This document shows positions 53,095 to 64,000 of a stretch of 64,000 nt of DNA, one piece after another. The stretch covers positions 45,254,001 through 45,318,000 of the forward strand of contig NC_134147.1 in assembly GCF_033958435.1 (NCBI RefSeq), read 5' to 3'. How positions within the stretch are numbered: position 1 is the stretch's first letter; each line of letters opens with the position of its first letter. Under the pieces are notes generated by a model. It worked only from the letters and a program-made list of their open reading frames with translations. It did no database searches and was not told where the DNA came from. Origin of the DNA: Carettochelys insculpta (lineage: Eukaryota > Chordata > Testudines > Carettochelyidae). Both the position numbers and the translations under genes were made by a program.

Positions 53095-53194
53095 GTCTAG
53101 ATAATAGTCCTGCCTCAGTGCTGGGGACTGGACTAGCTGATTTCTCACAGTCCTTTCCAATCTTACATTTCTATGATTCTATGAAATGTATAGT

Positions 53195-53953
53195 AGCTGA
53201 GAATCTGTTTTTAAAAAGTACATAAGTCACATTTAAGATGAAGATTTCAGAAAAGTAGTATGAGCTGCAAATACAGTCCCAAAATAGATAATAAAAGTTA
53301 CATTCAAAATGAAGGAGATACGTAAAGGACGCAGAATTCTATACCCAAATAAACTTAAACAGTTGCAGTAGCTCAGGTTTAATGAAAGACAAAGATTAAA
53401 GCAAACAAATTAACCCTGACAACAGAAGGCAACGTAAATGTGATTGACAAATCGTTTGACAGAACTGCACAGCAGACCAGATACATCACTGCATGTGGCA
53501 TTAGCCCACTTAATGTCAATCAGTTTGAAGAATTGCTAGATTAGTAGGTCTGGATTTGGGAAGAAACGTAAATTAAAAAGGACTTGCAAAGCTATATATT
53601 ACCATAACGACTGTATTCATTCAGCAGACATCTCAGAGACACAGAAATAAAGAGCTAAGCCATTGCACGGGGACAGAGAAAGGATTAGCCATGTTAATAT
53701 CCAAGCAGAGCAAAATGCAGGCAGAGTTTATCTATGTTGATCACATGCACAGAAGATCTTTGCTTTTCACTGATTTATCAAAAGTCTTCTAGGCTGTTTG
53801 AAAGTGATGTTCAACTTCCAACAGGTTTCACCTACTCTGCCACAATTATTATAGACTGTTTGGCGTAGGTTTGATTTTCCCTTTAAGCTGATCAGTGCCA
53901 TTCCTGAGATACGGGATGGATTAAGGAACTGTAGCACCCCAATATGAGTCCCC
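53195..53953. other. AT-rich unassigned sequence
   Basis: No repeat recognised. Low-copy looking and rich in ATTA/TAAT; a candidate for conserved non-coding sequence only by composition. Confidence 0.35.
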
Positions 53954-53955
53954 TA

Positions 53956-54218
53956 GGTTTACATTACAAAAGAAATTCGACTTAAAGATACGTGACTCCA
54001 GCTCTGAGAATTGTGTAGCTGGAGTCGATGTACCTTAAGCTGAATTCCTGGCACAGCCCCACTGTGAGAGGTTGACAGGAGGAACTCTTTATGCAGTACT
54101 GGAGTCAACAGGAGTGCCCGCCATGTACAAGTTAGCACATCCCTACTAGACACGCTAAACTGAACCCCCAAAGCTCGACCTCCGGAGCATCGTTCTTCGC
54201 GTAAGGATAGACGTGCCC
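53956..54218. mobile_element. MITE-A copy 5
   Basis: GGTTTACATTACAAAAG at the left, GATAGACGTGCCC at the right, with the shared ATTGTGTAGCTGGAGTCGAT and GGTTGACAGGAGGAACTC blocks. Flanks CTA and TGA. Somewhat shorter than the other copies. Confidence 0.65.
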
Positions 54219-54556
54219 TGAGGGATTTAAATGAGCAATTCAGATTCTCTTCCTTTGAAAAGTCACTTCCCCTCCTTAATGCCAGAGAAAATGGGCTTTC
54301 TGTGGGAGCAGGGTGCAGCAGTTGGCAATGCAAAATGCCAGGCCATGGGCTGAGGTTAAGTTGTGGACCTGCCATGCTCTCCCTTCGCAGCCATTACTTC
54401 AGATGTCGCTCTTCTTTTCCCTTATCCTGCCCTCCATGGTTGCCTGCTTGAGCCCTGTAGTGAGCTCACTTGCCTGGTGTGCTCGGCGTACAGAAAACTT
54501 CCCCTCTCCCACACCTGCCTGCAGGCTTCATACAGGCCGTAAACAGCACAGACAGC

Positions 54557-54580
54557 TTGTCCTGTCCTGTCCTGTCCTGG
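54557..54580. repeat. (GTCCT)n microsatellite
   Basis: Four tandem GTCCT units. Confidence 0.85.
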
Positions 54581-54934
54581 TCCAGCCTGGCCCATTGGCA
54601 CCGGGGTGAAGTGTAGAAGTGTAAGGAACCAACCAGACTTAGAGCTGCTTGTAATCTGGAGTGTCCATTCTGCAGGAAATGCCAATGTTTTGATAGGTGC
54701 TTTATTCCAAATAGGAGCAAAAATCCCCATTTTCCCCATGTCCTACCATATAAACAGCAGGAAAGCTGTCCACGCGAGACTGCCAACCCAGTTTGCTTCA
54801 AGGGCACTGAATCATTTCATTGAGATAAAAATGAGTCACTCTCATCAGGGGAAAATCTTGCTTTTTTACTTCAGTTTTGTTTTGACTTTTGGATTACATT
54901 AAAGGGTAATTTAAATACTACCTTTAATATTATA
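54581..54934. other. Unassigned sequence
   Basis: No gene or repeat recognised. Confidence 0.4.
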
Positions 54935-55117
54935 TTGTGACAAGATGGGTACCCCACACAGGCCCTGGAGGGGCTAAAGCGGGCCTGAAAGGCCAGTTTA
55001 AGACATGGAAGCCTCTGTGAGAGAAAGCAAGAAGGCCGGGGTAATAGATGATTGAGCCCAGCAGGGTAGAAGCTGGGTGGTGATTACAAAACCAGGAAGT
55101 TTGTAACAGAAAGGGAC

Positions 55118-55164
<47 letters not shown>

Positions 55165-55470
55165 AGAGACAGAATCTTCAGTCGCTTTCTGTGGCTAAAG
55201 GAAGGAGGAAGCAGCCCAGAGAGGCAACAAGGAGCCTGAGTGGGGAAACCGTAGCTGCTGTTTACATGGTCCCTGTGCTGGAACCTGGGGAGGAGAGGGA
55301 GCCTGGCAAGATTCCTCTACCAGCCCCAAAGAAAAGTAGGGTAAAACAAAGGCAGGCAGAAGCCCTGCTGCAAGGCCATTGGACTGTAGGTGGGTTGGGA
55401 TCTGTTGCTCCAGAAAGGATGGGCAAAGGTGTAGCCTGGCGAGAGGGCTAAATCGTGGGAAGAGAAGTCA
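54935..55470. repeat. Possible LTR-like or composite interspersed repeat
   Basis: Starts TTGTGACAAGATGGGTACCC and runs through purine-rich GGAGGAGAGGGAGCCTGG-type sequence resembling a GTGACA-starting repeat common in turtles. No paired LTR, primer-binding site or duplication found, so the class is uncertain. Confidence 0.3.
55121..55160. repeat. (AG)n microsatellite
   Basis: Twenty AG units, uninterrupted. Confidence 0.97.
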
Positions 55471-56130
55471 CAGGTCAGCTATTGGCCAGCAGTACATATG
55501 GGGAGACAGCTCCTACCACCTGCCTGGCCACAAGGAGACGTTCCATCAATGAACGAATGCCTTTGCATGTATGTAGATACATGACAAGTCACACCCCGAG
55601 TAACCCTGGGCAAGTAGATCTCTTTGTGACTCTGCACAGTGGGAAGAATAGCACTGCTCTACCTCACAGGGTGCGTGTGAGGGGAGGCACATTAAAGTTA
55701 GTGACCAGCTCAGATACTTCAGAACAGGGGCCATCCAATATTGCAGCTCTTTAGCGCACAAGTGAGACCCCAAGGCAAATGGAATTCAATCAGCGACTGA
55801 ATGGATTAAGTACAAGAAAGAAAGCTATGCTCCCAGCTCAGCTCACCCTGGCCGAACAGCGAAAATAAAGCATGACAAACAGGCTAGAAATGGCTGGGAT
55901 AATTCCGAAGGGGATTGGAAATTGAATGCTGGTCCCAATACCCTTGCCCCTTCTCTGAACTGCACACTCCTTCACCAACATGCGACCTTAACGTTCTCAT
56001 TTTGCTGCTTGACTGCATTCATCCTATTTCTTCCTTCCACCGTGGCGAGGGGGGCTGGTACTCTTAAGCACCTGCACTTAGCACACTGTGATCTGGATCC
56101 AAACCCCACTGTAATTAATGGAAAGATTCC
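55471..56130. other. Unassigned sequence
   Basis: No gene or repeat recognised. Confidence 0.4.
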
Positions 56131-56134
56131 AGCT

Positions 56135-57258
56135 GACTAGTAAGGCATTTGATATAGTATTGCATGAGCTCCTTATCAATAAACTGGGTACATGCAACTT
56201 AGATGGTGCTACTATAAGGCAGGTGTGTAACTGGCTGGATAACCATTCTCAGAGGGTAGTTATTAATGGTTAACAATCAAGCTGGAAGGGCATAACAAGT
56301 GGGGTTCCACCAGGGTCTGTTTTGGGACTGGTTCTGTTCAATATCTTCAACAACAATTTACGTATTGGCATAGAGAGTATGCTTGGTAAATTTGCAGGTC
56401 ATACCAAGCTGGGAGGAGTTCCAACTGCTTTGGAGAATAGGGTCATAATTCAAAATAATCTGGACAAACTGGAGAAACGGTCTGTAGTAAATAGGATGAA
56501 GTGTAATAAGGACAAATGAAAAGTACTGCACATGGGAAGGAATAATCAGTTTCACACATACAGAATGGGGAGTGACTAGCAAGGAGTACTGCAGAAAGGG
56601 ATCTAGGGGTCATAGTGGACCACAAGCTAAATATGAGTCAACAACGTGGATGATGTTGCAAAAAAAGTTAACATGGTTCTGAGATGCATTAACAGAAGTG
56701 TAGTGAGCAAGACATGAGACATCATTCTTCTGCTCTACTCTGTGCTGATTAGGCCTCAACTGGAGTATTGTGTCCAGTTTGGGGCATCACATTTTACAAT
56801 GGATGTGGAGAAACTGGAGAAGGTCCAAAGAAGAGCAACAAGAATGACGAAAGGTCTAGAGAACGTGAGCTATGATGGAAGACTGAAAGTACGAGGCTTG
56901 TTTAGTTTAGGAAAGAGAAGACTGGGAGGGGACATGATAGCGGTTTACAAGTACCTAAAAAAGTGTTATAAGGAGGAGGGAGAAAAACTGTTCTTAGCCT
57001 CTGAGAATAGGACAAGAAGCAATGGGCTTAAACTGCAGCAAGGATGATTTAAGTTGGACATTACAAAAAAACTTCCTAACTGTCAGGATGGCTAAACATT
57101 GGAATAAATGACCATCACCAGAGGTATTTAAGTGCAGGTTAGATTAGATAGACATCTATCAGGGCTGGCCTAGGTGGTATTTGGTCCTGCCGTGAGGGCA
57201 GGGGACTGGACTTGATGACCTCTCGAGGTCCCTTCCAGTTCTAGTGTTCTGTGATTCT
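56135..57258 (+). mobile_element. CR1 LINE, 1.1 kb, 5'-truncated
   Basis: Begins inside RT block A (SKAFD-type), followed by the GVPPG-type block near 56300, a degenerate active-site region (FAGHTKLGG), and LEKVQRRATRMTKGLENVSY at about 56810-56870. The tail has GGTCCTGCCGTGAGGGCAGG and ends GTGATTCTAAG. Several frameshifts. Confidence 0.9.
56742..57047 (+). pseudogene. CR1 ORF2 C-terminal fragment
   Basis: 101 open codons: LIRPQLEYCVQFGAS, VEKLEKVQRRATRMTKGLEN, LFSLGKRRLGGDMIAVYKYL, NRTRSNGLKLQQG. Stops before the NFLT...YWN block because of a mutation. Confidence 0.85.
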
Positions 57259-57259
57259 A

Positions 57260-57783
57260 AGACTTAAATGGATTTCGACTCAGATCCTTATTTGGCTCAA
57301 AAAGGCATCACTAACTTCTTGTAACTTTTCATTAAGGAGAATATTAGCTCCTAGTGTGACTCTCTCCAAAGAGAACTCTTTGTCTAATGTTTGCCTTCCT
57401 GATATAAGCATGCCACTTCGGTATTGCAGCCGCCAACCCCGGTCAAGTGGAGATGAATGGACTTATGCCATTGGCATTGCAGTTCAAAAAACCATGGTAG
57501 GGATCCCAGTTCTGGAATACTGCATGGCGCTGCAGGAAAACTCCTCCAGCTTGCATGCTGCAGGACTGTGTTCCTCCTTGAGCATGCTCTTCTTTTAACA
57601 TACTGTGGCAATTTTGTGCTGAATATCCAATGTGCCAAGATTAATAGCCACGGAAAGGCTCATAAAAACTTGAACAATGTAGCATAGCTAAGGATGGGGC
57701 AGCTGTAACCTGAATTAATATCTCTACCAGTGAAAATTAACTGGAGCAATTTATCTACAGCACCCTTGTGAGTGCAGTCCTGG
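57260..57783. other. Unassigned sequence
   Basis: 57440-57500 has a TTATGCCATTGGCATTGC-like piece resembling common reptile palindromic repeats; nothing else recognised. Confidence 0.35.
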
Positions 57784-57784
57784 A

Positions 57785-58424
57785 GGGCAGGTCTACAATA
57801 GAAATGTATGTTACTGTTATATTAAGTTGGCTTCTGCCCACTGCAGTGATTACAGCAATGGTGCATGTCTGCTCTGCTCTCTTTCTACTGTTGTTGCATG
57901 TGCTCACTGGAGTGATTCTACCACCCTAAGAGAGGCAGTGTGGGAAGCTGGGAGACCAGTTTCTCAGCTATGCTGGCAGCTCCCTGTGGGAAGTCTGACT
58001 GTCCCACCATCTCCCAGGCTTCCAACAGGCAGCCCACCTCTGTTCCTCATTCCCTGATAAAAGTGGAGGAAGCCACCAGTGTCTTCTCCCCTCCCTGTTC
58101 CCGGCCGGGAACTAAGGGAAGTTGCTTAGGGCTTCTCATCCCCAGGGAACAGGGTCCAGCTGCCCTGGCTTCCCCGTTCCTGCTGCCTACTCTCTGCTGG
58201 GTCATGAAATTGACAAGATCGCCAAAAATCAATATAAGGGACATGACAACTACACCACCGTAACGACACCAGCATAAGTGTTATGCCCCTTGTAGAGCTG
58301 GACTTATTATGTCAGTGTAGTAGGACACTTACATCAGTGAGAGGAAGGCTGTAGTGTAGACATTGACATAGTTAAGTTGACATAAACTGCCTTATTTTGA
58401 TCTAACTGTAGTGCAGGCCAGCCC
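57785..58424. mobile_element. MITE-D (640 bp), GGGCAGGTCTACA terminus
   Basis: Left end GGGCAGGTCTACAATAG is like MITE-A; the right end (AACTGTAGTGCAGGCC) is an imperfect mirror, and ATTAAGTTGGC near the left mirrors TTAAGTTGACAT near the right. GC-rich interior, no transposase. Boundaries approximate. Confidence 0.5.
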
Positions 58425-58429
58425 CAAGG

Positions 58430-58615
58430 CTCTTTAATCTATTTGTCCTCTCACCAGGCTTGTATGGTGGCATTTTACAGTGCACGGACCAAAGCATTAA
58501 GTGACTTGCTCAAGTTCACCCAGGAAGTTTGTGGCAGAGAAGGTCCTTGCTCGTCAGTCCTCTTAGAGTTAGGTTAGTACCCTAACCAAAGCACCATCCT
58601 TCTAGCCCGGTATTT
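58430..58615 (-). mobile_element. MIR-type SINE
   Basis: AAGTGACTTGCTCAAGTTCA, CCCAGGAAGTTTGTGGCAGA and TACCCTAACCAAAGCACCAT are the MIR core and tRNA-related head reversed. Confidence 0.75.
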
Positions 58616-58904
58616 CTTTGATAAAGATTGAATCAAACGGGTCTCCTGCAGTGATCCACACGTAATGCTGCTAATGCAGATAGTTAAGGGTTACTGTGTC
58701 CAACAGTAGTAGAAAGGTTTACTGTTTGTAAGCTGCCGACTGCTCTCCAAGTTTTCATCATCACCCCCATGTATCCTAACTAATTTTTATAGCTAAGTCG
58801 ATACGTGTAGGGCTGTATCTTTTTTGTGGCTTTTTAGGTCAGCAAGATGTCTAGAGAGCAATAAATATAAATAAAGCTCTAAACAGAGTATCTGTTACAA
58901 ACCC

Positions 58905-59050
58905 TCAGGCACACTGCTGATACAGAGCCAGAAGAGCATGCGAATGGGAGTCTGTCGACCTGAGTCTGCTACTGCCCTGCTGTGTGGCCCAGAGGAGGTC
59001 ACTTGAACTTGCCATTGCTTCCTCTGGAAAATGGAGATAATGGTGGGTAG
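58905..59050 (+). mobile_element. MIR-type SINE
   Basis: AGAAGAGCATGCGAATGGGA, CTGTGTGGCCCAGAGGAGGT, CACTTGAACTTGCC, CCTCTGGAAAATGGAGATAA match MIR in the sense direction. Confidence 0.7.
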
Positions 59051-59054
59051 CGTA

Positions 59055-60980
59055 AGGAGCCGGGTAGCTACAAAGAGAAGATGCTAACTCCCTGCTCAGC
59101 CCTTGTGTGTGGCGTGACAAGGGATGGTGGTGTGGTGGCATGACGTAGGACTGGGAAAGTTGATGCTCCAAACGCACACTCAGGGGAAGGCCAAGGACCT
59201 CTGTGACAAAGTAATCTGAGCATTCGTCGGGGGAGCACCTCGTATTCAGGAGCTGCTGGCCTGGGTTGTAGCCTTCTCGCCTATGGAAATGGAATTATGT
59301 AACCTCGTGCCCAAGAAGCTGCTTTATAAAAACACAGACAAACAGAACCTGCTCCATGAGAGACCCTCAGCACTTCAACAAGCTCCCCAACCACATTTTG
59401 TAATAGCTGCTGTCTGTTGTCCTTTGTTTATGCTGCCGGAGACAGTAGGGTTTGCTGGGAGCTGGTTTGAGGGGAAGGCGAAGGAGTTCTCTGCTATGCT
59501 GGCTGTTACAGCTTGTTTCCGAGGGAGTGCCTGGAGGTTGGACTAAGGCTGTTTTCTCCCTGTGCAAACCTGAAAAAAAAAATAAAATGAGCAATGCAAT
59601 TATTGCTTCTGTTTGTCAAAAGCGATACCTTCCAGCAGGAGCATAAAGCCGGTGGGAGGGAAGGTATGGTTCAGGAATTCTGGTGAACCAACGTGGTTCT
59701 TCTCTAGCGTCCTGACAGTGCCCACATAAGTGTAAAGTGCTGAAGGGACATTGCCTCTGGCCTTCACTCAACAACAACTGGAGACACTGTGAACCAGACT
59801 TTATCTAATGCACACCTCTGTCCATAACGGTCAGTGAGACCACTCTACAAGTGTCACAGCAGCAAATTGCAGGGGAAGTAAGTGACTGCTGAGCTGACAG
59901 AAGCACGTAAAACTCTTGAAGGAAGGAGGCATTTCTTAATATATACACCCCCTTCCCTGCCCAGTAGCTTAGCTTCATATGCTGCCACTATCAGGTGAGA
60001 TCATTCTGCAAGAGATTGAACTGGGAAAAGATGAGGACATTGAAAATGTTTGGTGTGCTTCCTCACATTATAAACCATTTTCAAGCCATTTACCAGTAAT
60101 GATTTTTAAGTAACTAAACAATATTTGGTAGAGGTGAGTCTGATTTCAAAGCCCAAACCTGACCCCTTTGCAACTTGTTGCCATCTATCGCCTTTCTGTG
60201 AAGTCTAGAGTACTTGGGAACATAAGAATAACTTGTCAAGAGAAAATCACCTTTTCCCTGGGCCTGGATCAAAACTGCTGAGCCTTAAACTATCTCCACC
60301 ATATGGGTTTGCACAGTGTAAAAATGTAGATAGAGTAAAAGAGGTACAGGTCTTTCCATCTGCTTCCAGAGTCTTTGTTTAGGACTCTTTGTGTTAATAC
60401 TAATGCTATTCTTTGACTGCGCTGTTGCTTCTTGCTGAGGAAGTGGTTAGCAGCATTTAATTCCACTGAGAAATGTGCTATTGACAGTTCTGTCTTAAGA
60501 CTCGTGATAATAGGGTGCGAGGCAAGAAATAGCAAAATATAGCATGGTGGAGAAATCAAACAAGTCAGATGTACATTACAACCCTCCACCCTCTTGGTTT
60601 GAAGCAGGGAAGGGTAGAGATAGGCACAGTTGCGAGGTATATTAATTAGATTGCAAATAAGAGCCAAACCTCTCCTGCAGTAACAGTGAAAAGTGAGTTT
60701 GCGCACTCTGTTGAGAGCTCTTATAAACAGCCCAAAGAAACTAATGCAGGAATCTCCACAAGTCTTTAAAACCCACCCAAGCCAGGACTGCACACATGGA
60801 GAACTTCCCAGCCTTGAGCCATGTTAGGTATGAAACTGAGTGAGTGGAACAGGCCAAAACACAGATAAAATCAGTGAGGAGTTGGCAGGTCTGCACCCTC
60901 TGAAAGATAAGTGCTGTGGTGCTAGACCCAAGGTCCTTCTGGGCTAGTGCTCTCTGTGACAATGGGCAGAAGTAGCTGCT
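59055..60980. other. Unassigned block
   Basis: 1.9 kb without recognised repeats. A 167-codon minus-strand ORF at 60290-60793 is the longest ORF outside repeats, but shows no domain, homologue I recognise, or splice framing. Confidence 0.4.
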
Positions 60981-60986
60981 TTAAAG

Positions 60987-61552
60987 AAGGGGTCTTGAAC
61001 TCATAGCCCAAGGACCATCTAGGGGCTGACCAGTTCAACAATCCAGCACATGAGCCTGCACAGCCCAGGTGGGGGTTATCTGTACCCTTCCACCAAGCCC
61101 AGCTCCAGCTTGCCCTGCCCTGCCTCTTCCCACCCTTGCTCGTCCCTGTTCCCCTAATACAATCCTTCCCCCAACCCTTTTCCCAAAGAGAAACAGGGAT
61201 TGCCAGGCAGCCTTGTGTAGGGCAGCAAGAGGGGTCACTCCCCCACACCAAACACATTCACTGCAGTAGCAGGAGCCGCAGGGAAGCAGAACGACACAGC
61301 AGCCTACACAGTTCAGTCGCCATCTTCCAGGCCAGCCCGGTCACTTGGCTTCACCACAGAGGCAGGAATCGGAGTGCCCCAGGCCCAGCCTGCTGTGCTC
61401 CCAAAGGCAGCATGTGAGGTTGGGGATGTGTGTGGAAGAGAGGGGCAGAGACACACCCCCCCGAGCCCTGCCAGGGAGCAGCGTCCCCTGGTCCGCTGGG
61501 AAGATTTAAGGACCAGCACTGGTCCTAAGGTGAAATGAGTGTAAGACCCCTG
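60987..61552. mobile_element. hAT-like MITE, GC-rich
   Basis: Left AAGGGGTCTTGAACTCAT...AAGGACC and right GGTCCTAAGG...ATGAGTGTAAGACCCCTG are inverted over about 30 bp. Flanks CTTTAAAG (60979-60986) and ATCTAGAG (61553-61560) are a weak 8-bp duplication (5 of 8). Interior non-coding. Confidence 0.65.
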
Positions 61553-61639
61553 ATCTAGAGGAAGGTATAAGAAGCTGCAGGGAAAGATGGGACATAGTCT
61601 ACCCATCGTCTTATGTGTCATTCTGGTCTCTGGTAGTCA

Positions 61640-61870
61640 GAGAGTGGCATAAGTCTTGACAAGGCTAATGTTCCTTCCAACATCTGTCAGTATTAATTAC
61701 AATTTTGGACATTCTTGTTATCTATATAAAAGCCTACTCCTTCTTCTAATCTTGTTAAGTCCTCAGCCTCCATGTTTTCCTGTGGCAGAGAGTTCCACAG
61801 TTTGATTGCATATTGTGCAAAAAAGTCTCCCGTTCCCTGGAAAATGTTCCATTCAGGAACACTTGCACGT
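61640..61870 (-). mobile_element. CR1-type LINE fragment
   Basis: The minus-strand frame reads FFAQYAIKLWNSLPQENMEA, the ORF2 C-terminal LWNSLP block. Short, truncated at both ends. Confidence 0.75.
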
Positions 61871-61874
61871 CCTT

Positions 61875-62580
61875 GTCCTGTGATCTGCTCGATCCATCTG
61901 CCTGAGCACAAATGTGCCACTCAGCTACACCACACCCAGCTCGTGGTTCTCCTCTCTCTGACTCTCGTTGATCTTCCTTTCTCGGCTCATCCATTGCAGC
62001 TCAGCCTCCCATGTTCCCCCTTCCTTCACTTGCCACCTCCATCCATCTGTGTCTTTGTGCTACACTCTACTGGTAACTCTCCCTCCCACACTCCACTCCT
62101 TACTCCTTGCCTGTCCTCTGCAGATCTGCAGTATGGCTGATATCGACTCGGCCTGTTCTCTTGTTGCCCCTAATGGAGCTGGCCCTCGCACCAGAAGCTG
62201 TGGTGACTGCTGCAAGCCTTGGGGTGAACTAGACAAATCCAGAAGGCAGCTTCCTATCTCCAGTACATAAGCTGCTCTCTCTCCACCACTGTCATAACCC
62301 AGTACATTCTGCATATCAGCCATTTAAAACCAAAAAATGCACAACTGCCACTTGATACTTATGTCAGTCACTAACACTCAGTCCACTGGCATCCCCTGGA
62401 GAATTATATCCGCAGACTCATTCACAAAGTCATTGAAGAAAAAGTCATCTGTGCTCCAGTTCACTGCTGCTGGTGCATGAGAAACCATTGATCAACTGAA
62501 GCACACTGCACATCATCAAGACCAACCAATTACTTTGGGTTTATTGTCTGTAGAGCTGGCCAAGGTGTCTTCAAATCAAT
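61875..62580. other. Unassigned sequence
   Basis: No gene or repeat recognised. Confidence 0.4.
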
Positions 62581-62584
62581 TTAA

Positions 62585-62790
62585 CTTGGGTCAAAAAGTG
62601 ACGTACTTCAAGCAATGCACAACTTGCTGGACTTGGTGCCAGGGGACGTGATCGAGCCTAAAAGAATAAGTGGACTGAGAAAGAATTAGGTAACTTCTGT
62701 GAGGATAGGCCCATCAATGGCTATTCACCTTTGGGGGTTAGGAATTCAACTCCATGAGCCAGATGTCCCAGTACCTCCAATGGCTTCAAG
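62585..62790 (+). mobile_element. CR1 LINE 3' fragment
   Basis: TACTTCAAGCAATGCACAAC, CTTGGTGCCAGGGGACGTGA and GAGGATAGGCCCATCAATGG follow the CR1 ORF2 end (the LWNSLP to EDRSINGY region). Confidence 0.65.
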
Positions 62791-62794
62791 CTAG

Positions 62795-64000
62795 GACTGT
62801 TATTTATTTTCAATATAGCACACCTACCTGTATGATTTTACTAGTGAAAGAGGTAACGTTCACTTAAAGGCAGTGGTACTGAATGGGGAGCTGAGCATCT
62901 CTTGGCAGCTCCATAGTGGCCTCTTTGAGGCAAATCCTTGCTAGGCTCTCTGAAGAGACTGTGAGAGTAAGGCTTTCACAAAAGGGGTGGCGAATATGAG
63001 GCTCTAAATCACTTGTTTACGTGCTTTAATGTGGATTTTGGAGCTTAAATTCAAGCTCCAATTTGCTGAAAAACTTGGCACAAGTTTTCAAGAGATGATT
63101 GTCCCCTGAAGCTGTGGGAGCATAAATGTATGTATTTAAAATTCCTCCTGTTTCTGCAAACACGGGGACGGACACATTCAGTGAGTGTCCAACCTCATCC
63201 CATTCTCGCTCAATCCCACACACAAACTATTTTTAGAAGTGGATTAAGTGCTTGTTCTGGAGGATAATTCAAATAGTTATTTCAATGCTTGTCAGGACAA
63301 ATCAACCATCACAGTGAAACAAATGCTGTTGTGTAAAAGGAACGTTTACATGCAAAATTATAATGACAATTATTCCTGACCCATTTAAATGTTTTTGGCC
63401 TCGGGCAGCAAGTTTCAGATTAACTGAAACTCATGAGAACCTCCAAATTAGGTTCACCTTCACAATGCTAAATCTACTCCAGGAGGCACATGTATATTTA
63501 TTTAAACTCCTGCGCAGTCAAATAACGTCTGTATGTTTATTTTTTTGGGAATAATTCTCATATACACAGCAGCAGCACAACCCATGAACAAAAGAGCAAT
63601 AGGCAAGGTGTACGTATGTGTGAGTTACTAATTTCTTTTTGAATCTTATCTGTCTTTCTTACTCTGGAGCTGCAGCAGCTTGCTAATGTATCAGATTTCC
63701 TGAGTAAGCATAAAGATGAACTTCAGATTAGCTCAGAAGGAAAAATAATAGCAATAGAAGTGTGAACTACATTCCAACAGTGCATGAGGTAATTGATACC
63801 AATGTCTGCCAGCAGCTCTTCCTGACTCTTCTGCCTAGTCATTAAGGGAACTTGTGATACTATGACCTTTCAATGTAGGTGGTTGAGCCAACGCATGCAA
63901 AGTTTGGTGTCTAAACGCAGGCCCCTAAATCCTTTTTATTTAGTACCTAAAGAAAATTTTCAAAGGCACTGAGCACTTGCATCTCAGTTTTGGCTTTGAA
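62795..64000. other. AT-rich unassigned end of window
   Basis: No gene recognised. 63220-63480 has low-copy character with several homeodomain-like ATTA cores and an octamer-like ATGCAAAAT. 63900-63990 contains CCCCTAAATCC and a TTTTCAAAGGCACTGAG piece of the CCTAAAT-type repeat also seen at 5816 and 6555. Confidence 0.35.

Larger units (their letters stand above)
51976..53190 (+). mobile_element. CR1 LINE 3' part, split by hAT
   Basis: First part 51976-52375 (VDKLEQLQ-type coding, then NFLTVREVKHWKKLPRKAVE at about 52250-52310). Second part 53095-53190 (AGTCCTGCCTCAGTGCTGGG, then CTTACATTTCTATGATTCTA). Removing the hAT at 52376-53094 and one copy of its duplication restores a continuous CR1 tail. 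Confidence 0.85.

Noticed and set aside
54935..55470. Solo LTR of an endogenous retrovirus
   Set aside because: Only a TG-type start and a recalled resemblance; no matching CA end, duplication, polyadenylation signal placement or partner LTR. Kept as a low-confidence repeat.
60290..60793. 167-codon minus-strand ORF, longest outside repeats
   Set aside because: No recognisable domain, no coding-like bias and no neighbours that look like exons; this length is expected by chance over 64 kb.
1..64000. CRISPR arrays, operons, bacterial-type genes
   Set aside because: No regularly spaced direct repeats and no dense long ORFs; the window is clearly vertebrate nuclear DNA.

Overview
This is non-coding vertebrate genomic DNA, most likely from a turtle (crocodilian is the main alternative). 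The evidence is the repeat set: many 5'-truncated CR1 LINE copies, a tRNA-derived SINE with a CR1-type tail (the Cry I pattern known from cryptodiran turtles), MIR-like SINEs, Penelope-like retroelements, and dense small DNA transposons (hAT, Tigger-like, Harbinger-like and GTCTACAC-terminus families). No L1/Alu-type mammalian repeats are apparent. I found no convincing exon of a host gene, so the window is either intergenic or lies inside a large intron. The only recognisable coding DNA consists of transposon remnants: CR1 reverse transcriptase pieces, one nearly open 450-codon LINE reading frame, a LINE C-terminal zinc finger, and a broken hAT transposase start.

Layout. 0-9 kb: tRNA/CR1 SINE, GC-rich hAT-like MITE, MIR copy, MITE-A copies, a 0.9-kb CR1 and a TG/GA microsatellite. 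9-21 kb: a Penelope-like copy, a long stretch with few recognisable repeats, a 1.3-kb CR1, MIR copies and a LINE 3' fragment. 21-32 kb: a 711-bp MITE nested in a Tigger-like element, further Tigger-like, hAT and MITE copies, a second Penelope-like family and CR1 pieces. 32-37 kb: CR1, hAT, a palindromic MITE, a half-palindromic MITE, a Tigger-like element and, at its very edge, a LINE with a clear 11-bp target-site duplication. 37-44 kb: TG microsatellite, a 3-kb AT-rich repeat-poor block, two Penelope-like copies and a GC-rich minisatellite-like block. 44.5-46.3 kb: a multi-level nest of MITEs containing a 170-bp inverted copy of its own flank. 46-57 kb: CR1 copies interrupted by a Penelope-like insertion and by a hAT with a perfect 8-bp duplication. 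57-64 kb: MITE, MIR, hAT and CR1 pieces, ending in AT-rich sequence without recognised repeats.

The most notable signal is in the Penelope-like insertions. Four of them share a head-to-head inverted arrangement of two arms, and the two best preserved copies carry a hammerhead-ribozyme-like core near the centre of symmetry, with a short AGCU stem III that could only pair between two molecules. All structural calls were made by eye; none was folded, aligned or searched.
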